A model generated the notes under the pieces. The model was not told the DNA's origin and searched no databases. It saw nothing but the letters and a program-made list of their open reading frames with translations. Shown here piece after piece: positions 1 through 6,835 of a DNA stretch of 24,319 nt. The number at the start of each line of letters is the position of its first letter. The first letter of the stretch is position 1. The stretch comes from a virus: positions 1 through 24,319 of the IMG/VR virus record IMGVR_UViG_3300021961_000616; one strand, written 5' to 3'. Both the position numbers and the translations under genes were made by a program.

Positions 1-2
1 CG

Positions 3-557
3 GCCGGTGCAAGCACAGGGCACGTGCCCGAGTACTTTACGTGGTCTCCCGAAAAGCGCGCCGCATACGACGCACAAGGTCTTTGGGCCCAAGAGGCACC
101 TGAAATGGCCACGCAGCGCATTGGCATCTTTGGGCCCACAGGACAAGTTCCTGCGGAAGTAGGTGCAGGCCGCCGTGACGTTTTGTACGGCGCGCTTGGC
201 ATGCGTCAGTTGCCGAGTATTGAAAGCTCTGGCTCGTACCGCAATTCGCGCGGTGAGTTGGAAGGCAACAAAATGTACATGCCCCGCCCACTGATTGATT
301 TCCCGACGGGTGGAGGCGGCAAAATGACGCCGCTTACGTACGACGCGATGGACCTTGTCGAACACTACCGTGCCCTTAACGACGCACAAGAAGCGTATGC
401 TGTTAACCTTCCCAACACTACGGCCAGTGCGCCAAACAAAAGCGGCGTCCTGTTAGAAACTACGGGTGATTTGCCTATCGGCGAACAACTGTACCGTGGT
501 AGCAGGCAGCCACCAGCGACCAACTTGCAGCTCTTAGCAAGGTGTTGGGCCCCGTAG
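3..557 (+). CDS. 3' part of a large late protein, upstream fragment (5' end outside window)
   Basis: The frame is open from the first bases of the window, so the gene almost certainly begins upstream; the GTG at 24 is only an internal codon. I do not recognise the family. About 184 residues are visible, rich in Gly, Pro and Ala, with no membrane segment. The frame stops at 555-557, while the protein-like sequence appears to continue in another frame from about 503 and onward as the next entry. It lies at the end of a plus-strand block, immediately before the convergent minus-strand genes. That position is where many podovirus-type genomes carry a giant internal virion or DNA-ejection protein, so this may be its C-terminal part (inference from position only). 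Confidence 0.55.
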   Translation, partial: AGASTGHVPEYFTWSPEKRAAYDAQGLWAQEAPEMATQRIGIFGPTGQVPAEVGAGRRDVLYGALGMRQLPSIESSGSYRNSRGELEGNKMYMPRPLIDFPTGGGGKMTPLTYDAMDLVEHYRALNDAQEAYAVNLPNTTASAPNKSGVLLETTGDLPIGEQLYRGSRQPPATNLQLLARCWAP

Positions 558-1081
558 GGGGCGATTACGTGGTGTCTGCCACAAATCGGGGCGCTTTGGT
601 TATACCAACAAGCAGCGATGCAACGGAAAAAAGCGCAGAAGCCCTACTGGATAAGTACGGCTCGCAGTTGGGTGATGTTTTGGGCGCGGAGCCCAAATTG
701 GCGACCCCGACCAGTATCTACGGACCGGCCCTTGGCCGTTTTGACGAGGATTACAATATCGTGCCTACAGCGCCTTATAGTGGCGAAGCTACGATGGCGT
801 TCCTAGAAAAAGCGGCTCGATTGCCAGAAACAATGTCGCTGAATATCTCAGAAACCGAAGCCGGTAGGTCTGCCTTGCGCCAAAAGTATCTGCGGGATCT
901 GGCTCTCAAAAACGAAGAGGGCGTCGGCTACCGAGGTGACATTCAAAACATGCGCCAATTCTTTGCTGAAGCTAACTGGCCAAAGGCTGTAGAATTGATA
1001 CGTAAGGGCCTGTCACCCGCTGCCGCCATTGCGGCTCTTGGCTATTCGGCCTCCGCGATGGCGGAGGAACCCGAAGAGTAA
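542..1081 (+). CDS. C-terminal fragment of the same late protein, or separate overlapping gene
   Basis: The first possible start is GTG at 542, overlapping the end of the previous frame by 16 bases, but the frame is already open from 503 and reads protein-like before that GTG (QAATSDQLAALSK). No good ribosome binding site precedes 542. It is therefore more likely a frameshifted continuation of the upstream gene than an independent gene. The 179 residues end in a helical, Ala-rich tail (GLSPAAAIAALGYSASAMA) followed by acidic residues, as seen at the C termini of large phage proteins. The stop TAA ends at 1081, directly abutting the stop of the convergent gene. Function unknown; a virion role is inferred from strand and position. 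Confidence 0.55.
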   Translation: MLGPVGGDYVVSATNRGALVIPTSSDATEKSAEALLDKYGSQLGDVLGAEPKLATPTSIYGPALGRFDEDYNIVPTAPYSGEATMAFLEKAARLPETMSLNISETEAGRSALRQKYLRDLALKNEEGVGYRGDIQNMRQFFAEANWPKAVELIRKGLSPAAAIAALGYSASAMAEEPEE

Positions 1082-1300
1082 TCAGCCGGTACTTATTAGC
1101 CGACGGTCGTAATACGTTTGGATAGCGATGCGGTGCCTCCGCTTCGCTTGCGGCGTATCCCGATCCTGCGGCTCGTACCCTATTTGATCCAGAGTTTCTT
1201 CTGCCTCGTGAAGCTGACCAAGCAACTCTTCGACCGCCTGCGCGTGCGCTTCTTCACCTGCCGCCCGTAGATCGCGGATAATTTTATCATAGTCGAACAT
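1082..1300 (-). CDS. small hypothetical protein, 72 aa
   Basis: This is the last gene of the minus-strand block. It starts with ATG at 1300, inside the last codons of the helicase gene (14-base overlap), with an AGAGGA ribosome binding site about 8 bases upstream provided by the helicase C-terminal coding sequence. The protein is charged and mostly helical (AHAQAVEELLGQLHEAEETL looks coiled-coil-like), then turns basic near the C terminus. No family recognised and no membrane segment. Translation is probably coupled to the helicase. Confidence 0.7.
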   Translation of the reverse strand: MFDYDKIIRDLRAAGEEAHAQAVEELLGQLHEAEETLDQIGYEPQDRDTPQAKRRHRIAIQTYYDRRLISTG

Positions 1301-2654
1301 TTTTCTTCCTCTTCAATGCTTCCAATAGTATCTCCTGCACGCTCTTCTTCGAGGACAGGCGCTCCATGACCATGTCGTCGACCGTGTCGCGGGCGAGGAT
1401 GGGGTAGATGTGCACCGGGCGATCGTAGCCCGCCTGCTTCTGCCGCATGGGCCCGATGCGCTCGATGATCTGCATGTGCTCTTCTAAGTTCCAGTTGACC
1501 CCGAAGAAGGCGAGGATGTTGCCCCCGTCCGCGAGGTTAAGCCCGTGCCCCGCCGACGCAGGGTGAGCGAATAGTAGCGGCACCCGTCCGGCGTTCCAGT
1601 CCCTGATCGTATCAGGGTTAGCGTCCAGCACCCGACCCTGACGGAAACGAGCTTGTAGACGTTCGAGATCGTGCTTGAAGTTATAGGCAACGATAACAGG
1701 CGCACCATTGGCCTCTTCAATAATGCTCTCCAGTGCGTCCAACTTCGCGGCATGTACATCCTCCCACTCTCCTACGTCATTCGTGTATATGGCCCCGTTG
1801 GCGATTTGCAGGCACTTCTGCGTGCGCACGGCGGCATTGGGTGCCTCGACACCCTCCTCGTTAATTATGGCGAACATCTCCGCCTCCATCTCGTTGTACG
1901 CGGCGCGAGCGGCGCGTGGCAGGTCGACGTAGATCGGCGTCGTGATCGGTTCGTCGACCTGAAGGCCTTGGACCGTCAGGCAGATGTCCCGCAACTTCTC
2001 CTCGACCTCGCGCTGCGTGTGGTCGTACGGCACGAGGCTGTAGCCGTCGTACCCCTTGCGGAACCACCGCTGCTCGAAGGCGCTGAACGTCTTGCCCAGA
2101 CGCTCGCCCTTGTCGAGGAACCAGATCTGCCCCCAAAGATCCTTCACGCCGTTCGGCGCGGGCGTCCCTGTGAGGCCGATAAAGCGGCTCCCATCTGCGT
2201 GGGCCACCTGACCCAGCGCCCGTGCCCTCGACCCACCCTGACGGATGCGGTAGGACTTCAGGCGCGTGAACTCATCGGCCACCACCGTCTTGAACGGCCA
2301 CTTGTCGCCAAGGGCGGTGCGCAGCCAGACGAGGTTGTCGTAGTTCGTGCAGTAGATGTCCGCCGGCGTGTCGAGTGCCACCTGACGCTGCTTCGGCGTG
2401 CCGGTGACGACGCTGACGCGCAAGTGCGCCAGATGGGGCCACTTCGCGACTTCGTCCGGCCACGTCGACTTTGCGACGCGCAGCGGGGCCAGCACCAGTG
2501 CGGGGAAGACGTCCTCGACCAGCGACAGGTTGTCCAGCGCGGTCAACGTGGACACGGTCTTCCCGCCGCCCATCGGCATCCACAATGCGGAACGGCGCAC
2601 CTTGTACAGGTGCGCCATAGCCTCTTTCTGATAGTCGTGTGGGGTGAAGGTCAT
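1287..2654 (-). CDS. SNF2/DEAD-type DNA helicase or translocase
   Basis: A superfamily 2 ATPase of 455 residues. Visible motifs, numbered from the ATG at 2654: Q-like HDYQKEA at 6-12, Walker A MGGGKT at 28-33, motif II DEFT at 127-130, motif III LTGTPAPNG at 161-169, motif V around AGHGLNLADGG, and motif VI around IERIGPMRQ. Single-domain SNF2-like helicases of this size are a regular part of phage replication modules beside PolA, VRR-NUC, DUF2800 and DUF2815, as here. The frame can be opened 11 codons earlier at 2687, but ATG 2654 forms an ATGA overlap with the stop of the 50-aa gene upstream, which decides the start. It probably remodels forks or branched DNA; the substrate cannot be read from sequence. 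Confidence 0.93.
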   Translation of the reverse strand: MTFTPHDYQKEAMAHLYKVRRSALWMPMGGGKTVSTLTALDNLSLVEDVFPALVLAPLRVAKSTWPDEVAKWPHLAHLRVSVVTGTPKQRQVALDTPADIYCTNYDNLVWLRTALGDKWPFKTVVADEFTRLKSYRIRQGGSRARALGQVAHADGSRFIGLTGTPAPNGVKDLWGQIWFLDKGERLGKTFSAFEQRWFRKGYDGYSLVPYDHTQREVEEKLRDICLTVQGLQVDEPITTPIYVDLPRAARAAYNEMEAEMFAIINEEGVEAPNAAVRTQKCLQIANGAIYTNDVGEWEDVHAAKLDALESIIEEANGAPVIVAYNFKHDLERLQARFRQGRVLDANPDTIRDWNAGRVPLLFAHPASAGHGLNLADGGNILAFFGVNWNLEEHMQIIERIGPMRQKQAGYDRPVHIYPILARDTVDDMVMERLSSKKSVQEILLEALKRKKNVRL

Positions 2655-2803
2655 TTGAGCATCTGCAATAGCGCCAAACTCTGGCATTGCTCATACGTGA
2701 GCTTCGGTGCGCGTTGCCAGATGGCCTCGGCGCGGGTCTCGACTTCGTCGGCTATGGCGTATGCCATTGCCTTAAGTTCTGCCTTGGTGCGTTTCTTTAC
2801 CAT
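2651..2803 (-). CDS. small hypothetical protein, 50 aa
   Basis: A short frame starting MVKKRTKAELKAMAYAIADE and ending SLALLQMLK. It overlaps the gene before it by 7 bases (ATGGTAA) and the helicase after it by 4 (ATGA), and has GAGGAG about 8 bases before its ATG. The unbroken chain of overlaps is good evidence that it is translated. The N terminus is basic (KKRTKAELK) and the rest helical; no family is recognised. The position next to the helicase could mean an accessory DNA-binding role, but this is a guess. Confidence 0.7.
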   Translation of the reverse strand: MVKKRTKAELKAMAYAIADEVETRAEAIWQRAPKLTYEQCQSLALLQMLK

Positions 2804-3051
2804 GCCACAATCTCCTCGATGTTGGCGACTTGCTCTTTCCAGTGCGCCACTGTGTCGCGCGGCTGCTGATCGCTGTTAGGTTCGGCATAGATGAAAGCCT
2901 CGATGGAGCGGTTGCCGTCGTTGGCGTTCCACGTGTAGCCGTCGGCCAGCCAGACGATGGCCTTGCCCAACTCGTCCCACTCGATCTCGGGGTCTATGCG
3001 CGGATCTTTGGCTGCGGCTGCGCGGATGTATTTGGCTGTGAGGTATGTCAT
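2797..3051 (-). CDS. small hypothetical protein, 84 aa
   Basis: Starts with ATG at 3051, in an ATGA overlap with the stop of the 58-aa gene, and ends overlapping the 50-aa gene by 7 bases. It is an acidic soluble protein with several Trp residues (IVWLADGYTW, VAHWKEQ) and no visible catalytic motif. Family not recognised. It is part of the last sub-operon of the minus-strand block, which runs 3224 to 1082 from its own promoter-like region. Confidence 0.72.
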   Translation of the reverse strand: MTYLTAKYIRAAAAKDPRIDPEIEWDELGKAIVWLADGYTWNANDGNRSIEAFIYAEPNSDQQPRDTVAHWKEQVANIEEIVAW

Positions 3052-3224
3052 GCTTCGAGCCTCCAGCCGTACGACTTGATTGGGCCAGCTACGCCATAGC
3101 GCTTGTCGCGGACCTGACGGGTGAACTGGCCGTAGCGGGCAATGGCGCGAGCACGGCTCAGTCCCTCGTGGACTTCTCGGTCGCCGTTTTCGAAGACGGC
3201 GTATGCAGTGTATTTGTTAGACAT
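3048..3224 (-). CDS. small hypothetical protein, 58 aa, first gene of a sub-operon
   Basis: The frame is open upstream to 3266, but the ATG at 3224 is the better start because it follows the conserved leader and ribosome binding site (AACGAAGGAGTAAACCAC then ATG). The product (MSNKYTAYAVFENGDREVHE) begins with a beta-rich segment and continues into a basic helical part with Arg/Tyr clusters (ARYGQFTRQVRDKRYG). Short proteins of this look are common in phage early regions, but I cannot name the family. It is preceded by a good promoter candidate at 3255-3283. Confidence 0.72.
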   Translation of the reverse strand: MSNKYTAYAVFENGDREVHEGLSRARAIARYGQFTRQVRDKRYGVAGPIKSYGWRLEA

Positions 3225-3232
3225 GTGGTTTA

Positions 3233-3248
3233 CTCCTTCGTTGCTGAT
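3233..3248 (-). promoter_or_regulatory. conserved leader/RBS box (ATCAGCAACGAAGGAG)
   Basis: On the minus strand this reads ATCAGCAACGAAGGAG, 8 bases before the ATG at 3224. The same sequence recurs before the genes starting at 9264, 13662, 15081, 16001 and, with an insertion, 16356. The AGGAG end is the Shine-Dalgarno; the conserved ATCAGCAAC part goes beyond what ribosome binding needs. Confidence 0.7.
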
Positions 3249-3254
3249 ACGCAG

Positions 3255-3283
3255 TATATAGCACATGCAATCACAGGTTGCAA
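3255..3283 (-). promoter_or_regulatory. promoter candidate with TTGCAA-N6-ATTGCA element
   Basis: On the minus strand TTGCAA (3283-3278) is followed by a 17-base spacer and TATATA (3260-3255), a reasonable sigma-70-type arrangement. The spacer contains ATTGCA, giving TTGCAA-N6-ATTGCA, which recurs with the same spacing at three other minus-strand gaps. It lies directly after the stop of the VRR-NUC gene and would drive the genes 3224 to 1082. Confidence 0.55.
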
Positions 3284-3292
3284 CCCCCTTAA

Positions 3293-3577
3293 TTAAATAG
3301 TTCGCACTTTTTTTACGATTTCGTCGATGTCCTCGTTCGACCGGGCGATGTACACCGGGATGCCGTAGTTCTGCATGCGCTGGATCTCGTGCTGCTGCAC
3401 CTTGCTGACGCGGTCGTTGTCGGCCTTGATCTCAACAAAGGCCATGTGCGGCCACGCCCACCAGATAAGGCAGTCTGGGCAGCCGTTACGGCCCTCCCAG
3501 CGCACCTTGCGGTACTGACCCCCACTCTTCTGCACTTTCTGCTTGAGGTGGTCCTGTAGGCGGCCTGCGGGCGTCAT
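3293..3577 (-). CDS. VRR-NUC domain nuclease
   Basis: A 94-residue stand-alone VRR-NUC (PD-(D/E)XK superfamily) protein. Diagnostic residues: basic KVRWEGR at 24-30, GCPD with Asp35, VEIKAD with Glu49 and Lys51, and QQHEIQRM with Gln61. In FAN1 and phage homologues this fold cuts DNA junctions or flaps, with divalent metal bound by Asp and Glu. The length matches phage single-domain members. The gene starts in an ATGA overlap with the stop of the DNA polymerase gene, so the two are translationally coupled. It probably resolves branched replication or recombination intermediates; the exact substrate is inferred from the family. Confidence 0.93.
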   Translation of the reverse strand: MTPAGRLQDHLKQKVQKSGGQYRKVRWEGRNGCPDCLIWWAWPHMAFVEIKADNDRVSKVQQHEIQRMQNYGIPVYIARSNEDIDEIVKKVRTI

Positions 3578-5541
3578 TCCTTCCGGTAGCGCAGGGCCTC
3601 AAAGCCCGCAGCGGACAGGGGTAGGCCTATCGACCAGCTCGGGTTGGTCGCCATCATGTTGGCCAAAGTAACGTCGTCGTAGCCCTTGTGGTCCGGCACT
3701 TCGCACACCAGCTCGTCGTGCACGCGCAGGACGACGGGGTAGTCGTTCTCCTCCGCCCGGCGCATGCCCGTCATGAACACGTCGCGCGCCACGGCCTGAA
3801 CGATGTTCTCGACCAGCTTGCCGTAGTACGTCTCCTGTAGCTCCCACTTGCGCGTGAACTGGTTCACACCCTCGTATTGCAGCTTGCCGTCCTCGTCGAC
3901 GTGCATGCTGCGGTAGCACAGGTACCGCCCAGAGGGCAGGCGGCAGCGCACGTACCTAACTTTGTCTGGGCCGAGCATGCTGTCGAAGCGCACCATTTCG
4001 CCGCGCACGGCGAAGCTCTCGCCCTCGGTACGCACGGCGGCGCGAGCCGCCGCCTCGACGTCGTACCAGAAGCGCTTCGTCGCGGGGTGCGCCTTGCGCC
4101 ACGCGTGCACGATCTCCATGATGGCGTCGTCGTCCATCGCGTCGAACACCGCGCCGCCCATCTTGCGGTAGGCACCGAGGCCGCCGCCATAGCCTCCGGC
4201 CAGCTCAGGCACCTTGCCCTGCGTCTGGCGCTCGGCCTTCGTCACGTCGAACGGATCCTTGCCGAGGATGCGCCCGGCGGTCACCTTGTACAAGTCCGCG
4301 CCCTCGCCGCGATCGTAAGCCTTAAAGGCCTCGATCTTCCACTCCTCGCCGGCCATCCAAGCCAGCACGCGCCCCTCGATGTTGGACAGGTCGGCGATGA
4401 CCAGCTTCTTGCCCTTGGCGGCGACCAGACACCCGCGCACGGCAAAGGAGCAGCGCTCGCTTACGTTGTCGTAAATGATGTCCTCGCAGTCGGCCTTAAA
4501 GGCGGCGATGGTGGCCTCCTGCACGTCACCGTCGAACCAGTCTGGCGATCGGGGCAGGTTCTGCGGCTGGAAGATCCGCCCGGCGTCACGGCCTGTGCGC
4601 CCCGCGCCGCAGAACTGTATCGTCCCGCGCAGGCGGCCGTCCTGTGACGTAGCGTCAATCAGGGCTTGGTACTTGGCGGGGGATGTCGCAGCGGCCTGCT
4701 GGCGGATCTCCAACAGCTCGCGCACCTTCGGGTCAAGTTCGCCCTTCAATGCCGTCTCGACGGTGGCCTTGGTCAGGTCGTCCGTCTCAAAGCCGCGATC
4801 GTCCTTTAGGTACGTCAACAGCTTTTCGCGCTGCGTCGTGGACGAAACCTGCCCGCCGGTTAGACTGGCTGCACGAGCGGCCAGAGATCCAGAAGCTCGT
4901 CGAAAAGCTCGGATTGCTGACTTAGCGAGGTCCACATCGACGGCGACACCACGGTCATTAACTCCTTGGTCAAGTCGCCAAAGGTAGCGCTCACTATGTG
5001 AATTGTTCCAATGCGGCACTCGTCCGTATAGGTTTCGCATCGCGTCCACATCGAGGCGGGCGTATTCGATGAAGGCAGTCCACTCATCCGGATGGGTTCC
5101 CATGTTGGCGCGCCGGATCTTCCAGTTCTTCGGGCACGGCTTCGTGAATAGCTGTATAAACCTTCTGCCGGTTTTGTCTTTAGATTTATCTTGCGGGACG
5201 TCCAGAACGTCGCAGAGCGTGCCCAGAGACGCAGGTAGGCTGTGCGCCAGCGCCATGATCATGGTGTCCTCGACCTTGTCCACGGGTATGCGCACGTCTT
5301 GATGGTGCAGGATTGTGCGGTCGAAGGCGCTGTTGTGGATGACGACGCGCTCGGCTGCGTCGATCAGGGACTGGAGGTCGCGCTTCCACGTCGGCCGGAA
5401 CTGTGTGTCCCACACGTCGGTGGGCTGGTCATCTACAGCTACGGCCACCAACAACACCTCGGCCTCTTCGGCGTAGCGATGCGCCCCGTGCTTGATAGGC
5501 ACAGGGCTGTATGTTTCGAGGTCAAGCCAAAGTGTGGACAT
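3574..5541 (-). CDS. DNA polymerase, family A (PolA type) with 3'-5' exonuclease
   Basis: The replicative polymerase of the phage, 655 residues from the ATG at 5541, which overlaps the previous stop as TGATG; a TTG one codon earlier is less likely. DnaQ-like proofreading domain first: DLE at 7-9, NSAFD at 70-74, and Asp164/Asp166 in YARLDVDAM. The polymerase domain follows: motif A ADLSNIEGR with Asp384, motif B RQTQGKVPELAGGYGGG at 438-454 with Lys443, and motif C HDE at 608-610. All catalytic acids are present. There is no room for a 5'-3' (flap) exonuclease domain, as usual for phage PolA proteins. GGGAAG precedes the start. Its neighbours form the classic phage set with VRR-NUC, DUF2815 and DUF2800. 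Confidence 0.97.
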   Translation of the reverse strand: MSTLWLDLETYSPVPIKHGAHRYAEEAEVLLVAVAVDDQPTDVWDTQFRPTWKRDLQSLIDAAERVVIHNSAFDRTILHHQDVRIPVDKVEDTMIMALAHSLPASLGTLCDVLDVPQDKSKDKTGRRFIQLFTKPCPKNWKIRRANMGTHPDEWTAFIEYARLDVDAMRNLYGRVPHWNNSHSERYLWRLDQGVNDRGVAVDVDLAKSAIRAFRRASGSLAARAASLTGGQVSSTTQREKLLTYLKDDRGFETDDLTKATVETALKGELDPKVRELLEIRQQAAATSPAKYQALIDATSQDGRLRGTIQFCGAGRTGRDAGRIFQPQNLPRSPDWFDGDVQEATIAAFKADCEDIIYDNVSERCSFAVRGCLVAAKGKKLVIADLSNIEGRVLAWMAGEEWKIEAFKAYDRGEGADLYKVTAGRILGKDPFDVTKAERQTQGKVPELAGGYGGGLGAYRKMGGAVFDAMDDDAIMEIVHAWRKAHPATKRFWYDVEAAARAAVRTEGESFAVRGEMVRFDSMLGPDKVRYVRCRLPSGRYLCYRSMHVDEDGKLQYEGVNQFTRKWELQETYYGKLVENIVQAVARDVFMTGMRRAEENDYPVVLRVHDELVCEVPDHKGYDDVTLANMMATNPSWSIGLPLSAAGFEALRYRKE

Positions 5542-5834
5542 CAACGCTTCCCGTGCAGGATCTCGCTGACGCGACCGAGGTTTATGCCGTGGGCAGTCGC
5601 GATCTCTTGGTACGCTAGGTCGGGGAAGTCCGCGGCCATCTGGCGCACGGACGCACGGACGGCTGCCGTGATGCGGCGGCTGCTGGTAGGCGCACGCGTA
5701 TAGCTGCGGCGGCGTGTCTCTTCGGACAGTTTGTGGATCTTAGTCGCGATGTAAATCTGACGCCGGGCGAGCGTTTTGCTCTCATCGGTCAGCTCGGTAA
5801 TCAAGTCACGGATCTGTGGTATGGTAAGTTTCAT
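5541..5834 (-). CDS. helix-turn-helix protein, 97 aa
   Basis: The C terminus carries a probable helix-turn-helix: YQEIATAHGINLGRVSEIL followed by basic HGKR, at about residues 75-97. The N-terminal half is helical and charged, and a Ser/Thr/Arg-rich linker (RRRSYTRAPTSSRR) joins the two. It may be a transcription regulator or a DNA-binding replication accessory; the stop overlaps the DNA polymerase start by one base, so polymerase translation is likely coupled to it. The upstream gap contains two long inverted repeats, one of which buries part of its ribosome binding site (AGAGGAG), so expression may be controlled at the RNA level. Confidence 0.85.
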   Translation of the reverse strand: MKLTIPQIRDLITELTDESKTLARRQIYIATKIHKLSEETRRRSYTRAPTSSRRITAAVRASVRQMAADFPDLAYQEIATAHGINLGRVSEILHGKR

Positions 5835-5843
5835 GCTGATACT

Positions 5844-5924
5844 CCTCTATTCTGGTGAGCCGCGCGATCGTGTATCAGCAACGCAGGAGCAACCCGCACC
5901 ACGCGCGGCTCGCCAGAATAGAGG
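5844..5924 (-). repeat. 23-bp inverted repeat, RBS-covering hairpin
   Basis: Arms at 5844-5866 and 5902-5924 are 23 bases with a single mismatch (T opposite C; G:U or A:C in RNA), separated by 35 bases. On the minus strand the second arm ends in AGAGG of the Shine-Dalgarno AGAGGAG for the 97-aa gene, so the hairpin would hide it. The loop contains GTATCAGCAACGCAGGAG on the plus strand, that is, a copy of the leader box in the wrong orientation for the gene. Confidence 0.85.
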
Positions 5925-5961
5925 TGCGCCGGTCTTAAGGGTGGATAGAGACCGACGCACC
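5923..5961 (-). repeat. 13-bp inverted repeat, second hairpin
   Basis: Arms GGTGCGCCGGTCT (5923-5935) and AGACCGACGCACC (5949-5961) match in 12 of 13 positions around a 13-base loop. It lies 12 bases past the gapR stop and shares two bases with the larger inverted repeat, so the gap folds as two stacked stems. No T-run follows on the minus strand, so it is not a standard intrinsic terminator. Confidence 0.75.
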
Positions 5962-5973
5962 AATCTTATACAG

Positions 5974-6228
5974 TTAGAGCAGATCCATGCCAAGAGCCTT
6001 TTTGTAGGTCTCCAGTATGGCCTCCATCTCCGCCCGATCGTCCTTGGTCATCTTCCGCAGGCGGACGATTTGACGCATGATTTTCGCATCGAAGCCGAAG
6101 GCTTTCGCCTCACTGTAGACGTCGCTGATGTCATCCGCGACGCCCTTCTTTTCTTCCTCCAGACGCTCAACACGCTCGATTAAGAGGCGCAGTTGCTCTT
6201 CGCTGGAGTTGTGGCCGATTACGCTCAC
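5974..6228 (-). CDS. gapR: GapR-family nucleoid protein (DUF2312)
   Basis: The 84 residues match the GapR family closely: a coiled-coil first half ([20 protein letters not shown]), the typical [19 protein letters not shown] segment, and an acidic helical end ([16 protein letters not shown]). Host GapR proteins of alphaproteobacteria bind AT-rich overtwisted DNA ahead of replication and transcription forks and stimulate type II topoisomerases. Length is as expected. The start is GTG at 6228 in a GTGA overlap with the DUF2815 stop, so it is translated with the single-strand binding candidate. A replication role is inferred. It is also the best host clue in the window. Confidence 0.93.
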   Translation of the reverse strand: MSVIGHNSSEEQLRLLIERVERLEEEKKGVADDISDVYSEAKAFGFDAKIMRQIVRLRKMTKDDRAEMEAILETYKKALGMDLL

Positions 6229-6818
6229 AGGATGTCCTCGGCGTCGGCCTTGGCCTTAGCAAAGGCGGCGAACTCATCAGCAGATGCTGGCTTTGAGCCA
6301 CCACCGAAGTTCTCACCCTCGCCTGTCAGCATGATGCCACGCAGCGAACAGTTGATGCGACGGCCCCAGTCCTTGCTGTCCTGCGCCCAGATCTCGATCG
6401 AGGCGTTGACAACGGCACCGCTGAACGCCTCGCGCTCGATGTCCGCCTTACCGACCACGTCGTCACCGTAAGCGTTGTACACGCTCGGCTGGGTCTTGGG
6501 GTTGCGCGTGGACAGGTAGTGCTTGTCTTCAAAGCCCTGATACGGCTCGCCGGAGGTCTTGTTCTTGTAGACCTTCTTTGTGAAGGCGACCTTGTCGTCC
6601 TCGGTGAGGGTGGCGAGAATGTTCGAGCCCTTATCGCCCCACTCTTCCTTGGCAACTTCCAGCATCGCGGCTTCGATCGCCTTGTGCTGTTCGCTGTTGG
6701 GTACGATGGGGAACTTTGCGCCGTATGCTGGTTCACCTTTTCCGAAGGCCTGCGGCTCGGCAATGTTCGGGAAGGCAAGAACTACGTGCTTCAGCATAAG
6801 TTGTTTTTTAGCAGCCAT
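6225..6818 (-). CDS. DUF2815 family, probable single-stranded DNA-binding protein
   Basis: 197 residues from the ATG at 6818 (a TTG two codons earlier is possible). Sequence typical of DUF2815: a start such as [16 protein letters not shown], a central [19 protein letters not shown], and a beta-rich C-terminal part with [20 protein letters not shown]. It ends in the acidic tail DAEDIL, which resembles the protein-docking tail of SSBs. DUF2815 proteins sit beside PolA and DUF2800 in many phages and are thought to coat single-stranded DNA. AGGA lies about 10 bases before the ATG. It is the gene just upstream of gapR, in the same overlap chain. Confidence 0.9.
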   Translation of the reverse strand: MAAKKQLMLKHVVLAFPNIAEPQAFGKGEPAYGAKFPIVPNSEQHKAIEAAMLEVAKEEWGDKGSNILATLTEDDKVAFTKKVYKNKTSGEPYQGFEDKHYLSTRNPKTQPSVYNAYGDDVVGKADIEREAFSGAVVNASIEIWAQDSKDWGRRINCSLRGIMLTGEGENFGGGSKPASADEFAAFAKAKADAEDIL

Positions 6819-6835
6819 TTTCAATTATCCTATTC

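Noticed and set aside
547-553. GGGCCCC as a -1 ribosomal slippery site explaining the split late gene
   Set aside because: The codon phase is wrong: in the upstream frame the codons are TGG GCC CCG, so the X XXY YYZ register does not fit, and no downstream structure was evident.
1671-2879. 402-aa plus-strand open frame opposite the helicase
   Set aside because: It lies antisense to a helicase with all motifs, has low-complexity Arg/Leu/Val-rich composition, and no ribosome binding site; a shadow of GC-rich coding DNA.
3877-4647. 256-aa plus-strand open frame opposite the DNA polymerase
   Set aside because: Antisense to the polymerase motif A/B region; His/Leu-rich shadow composition.
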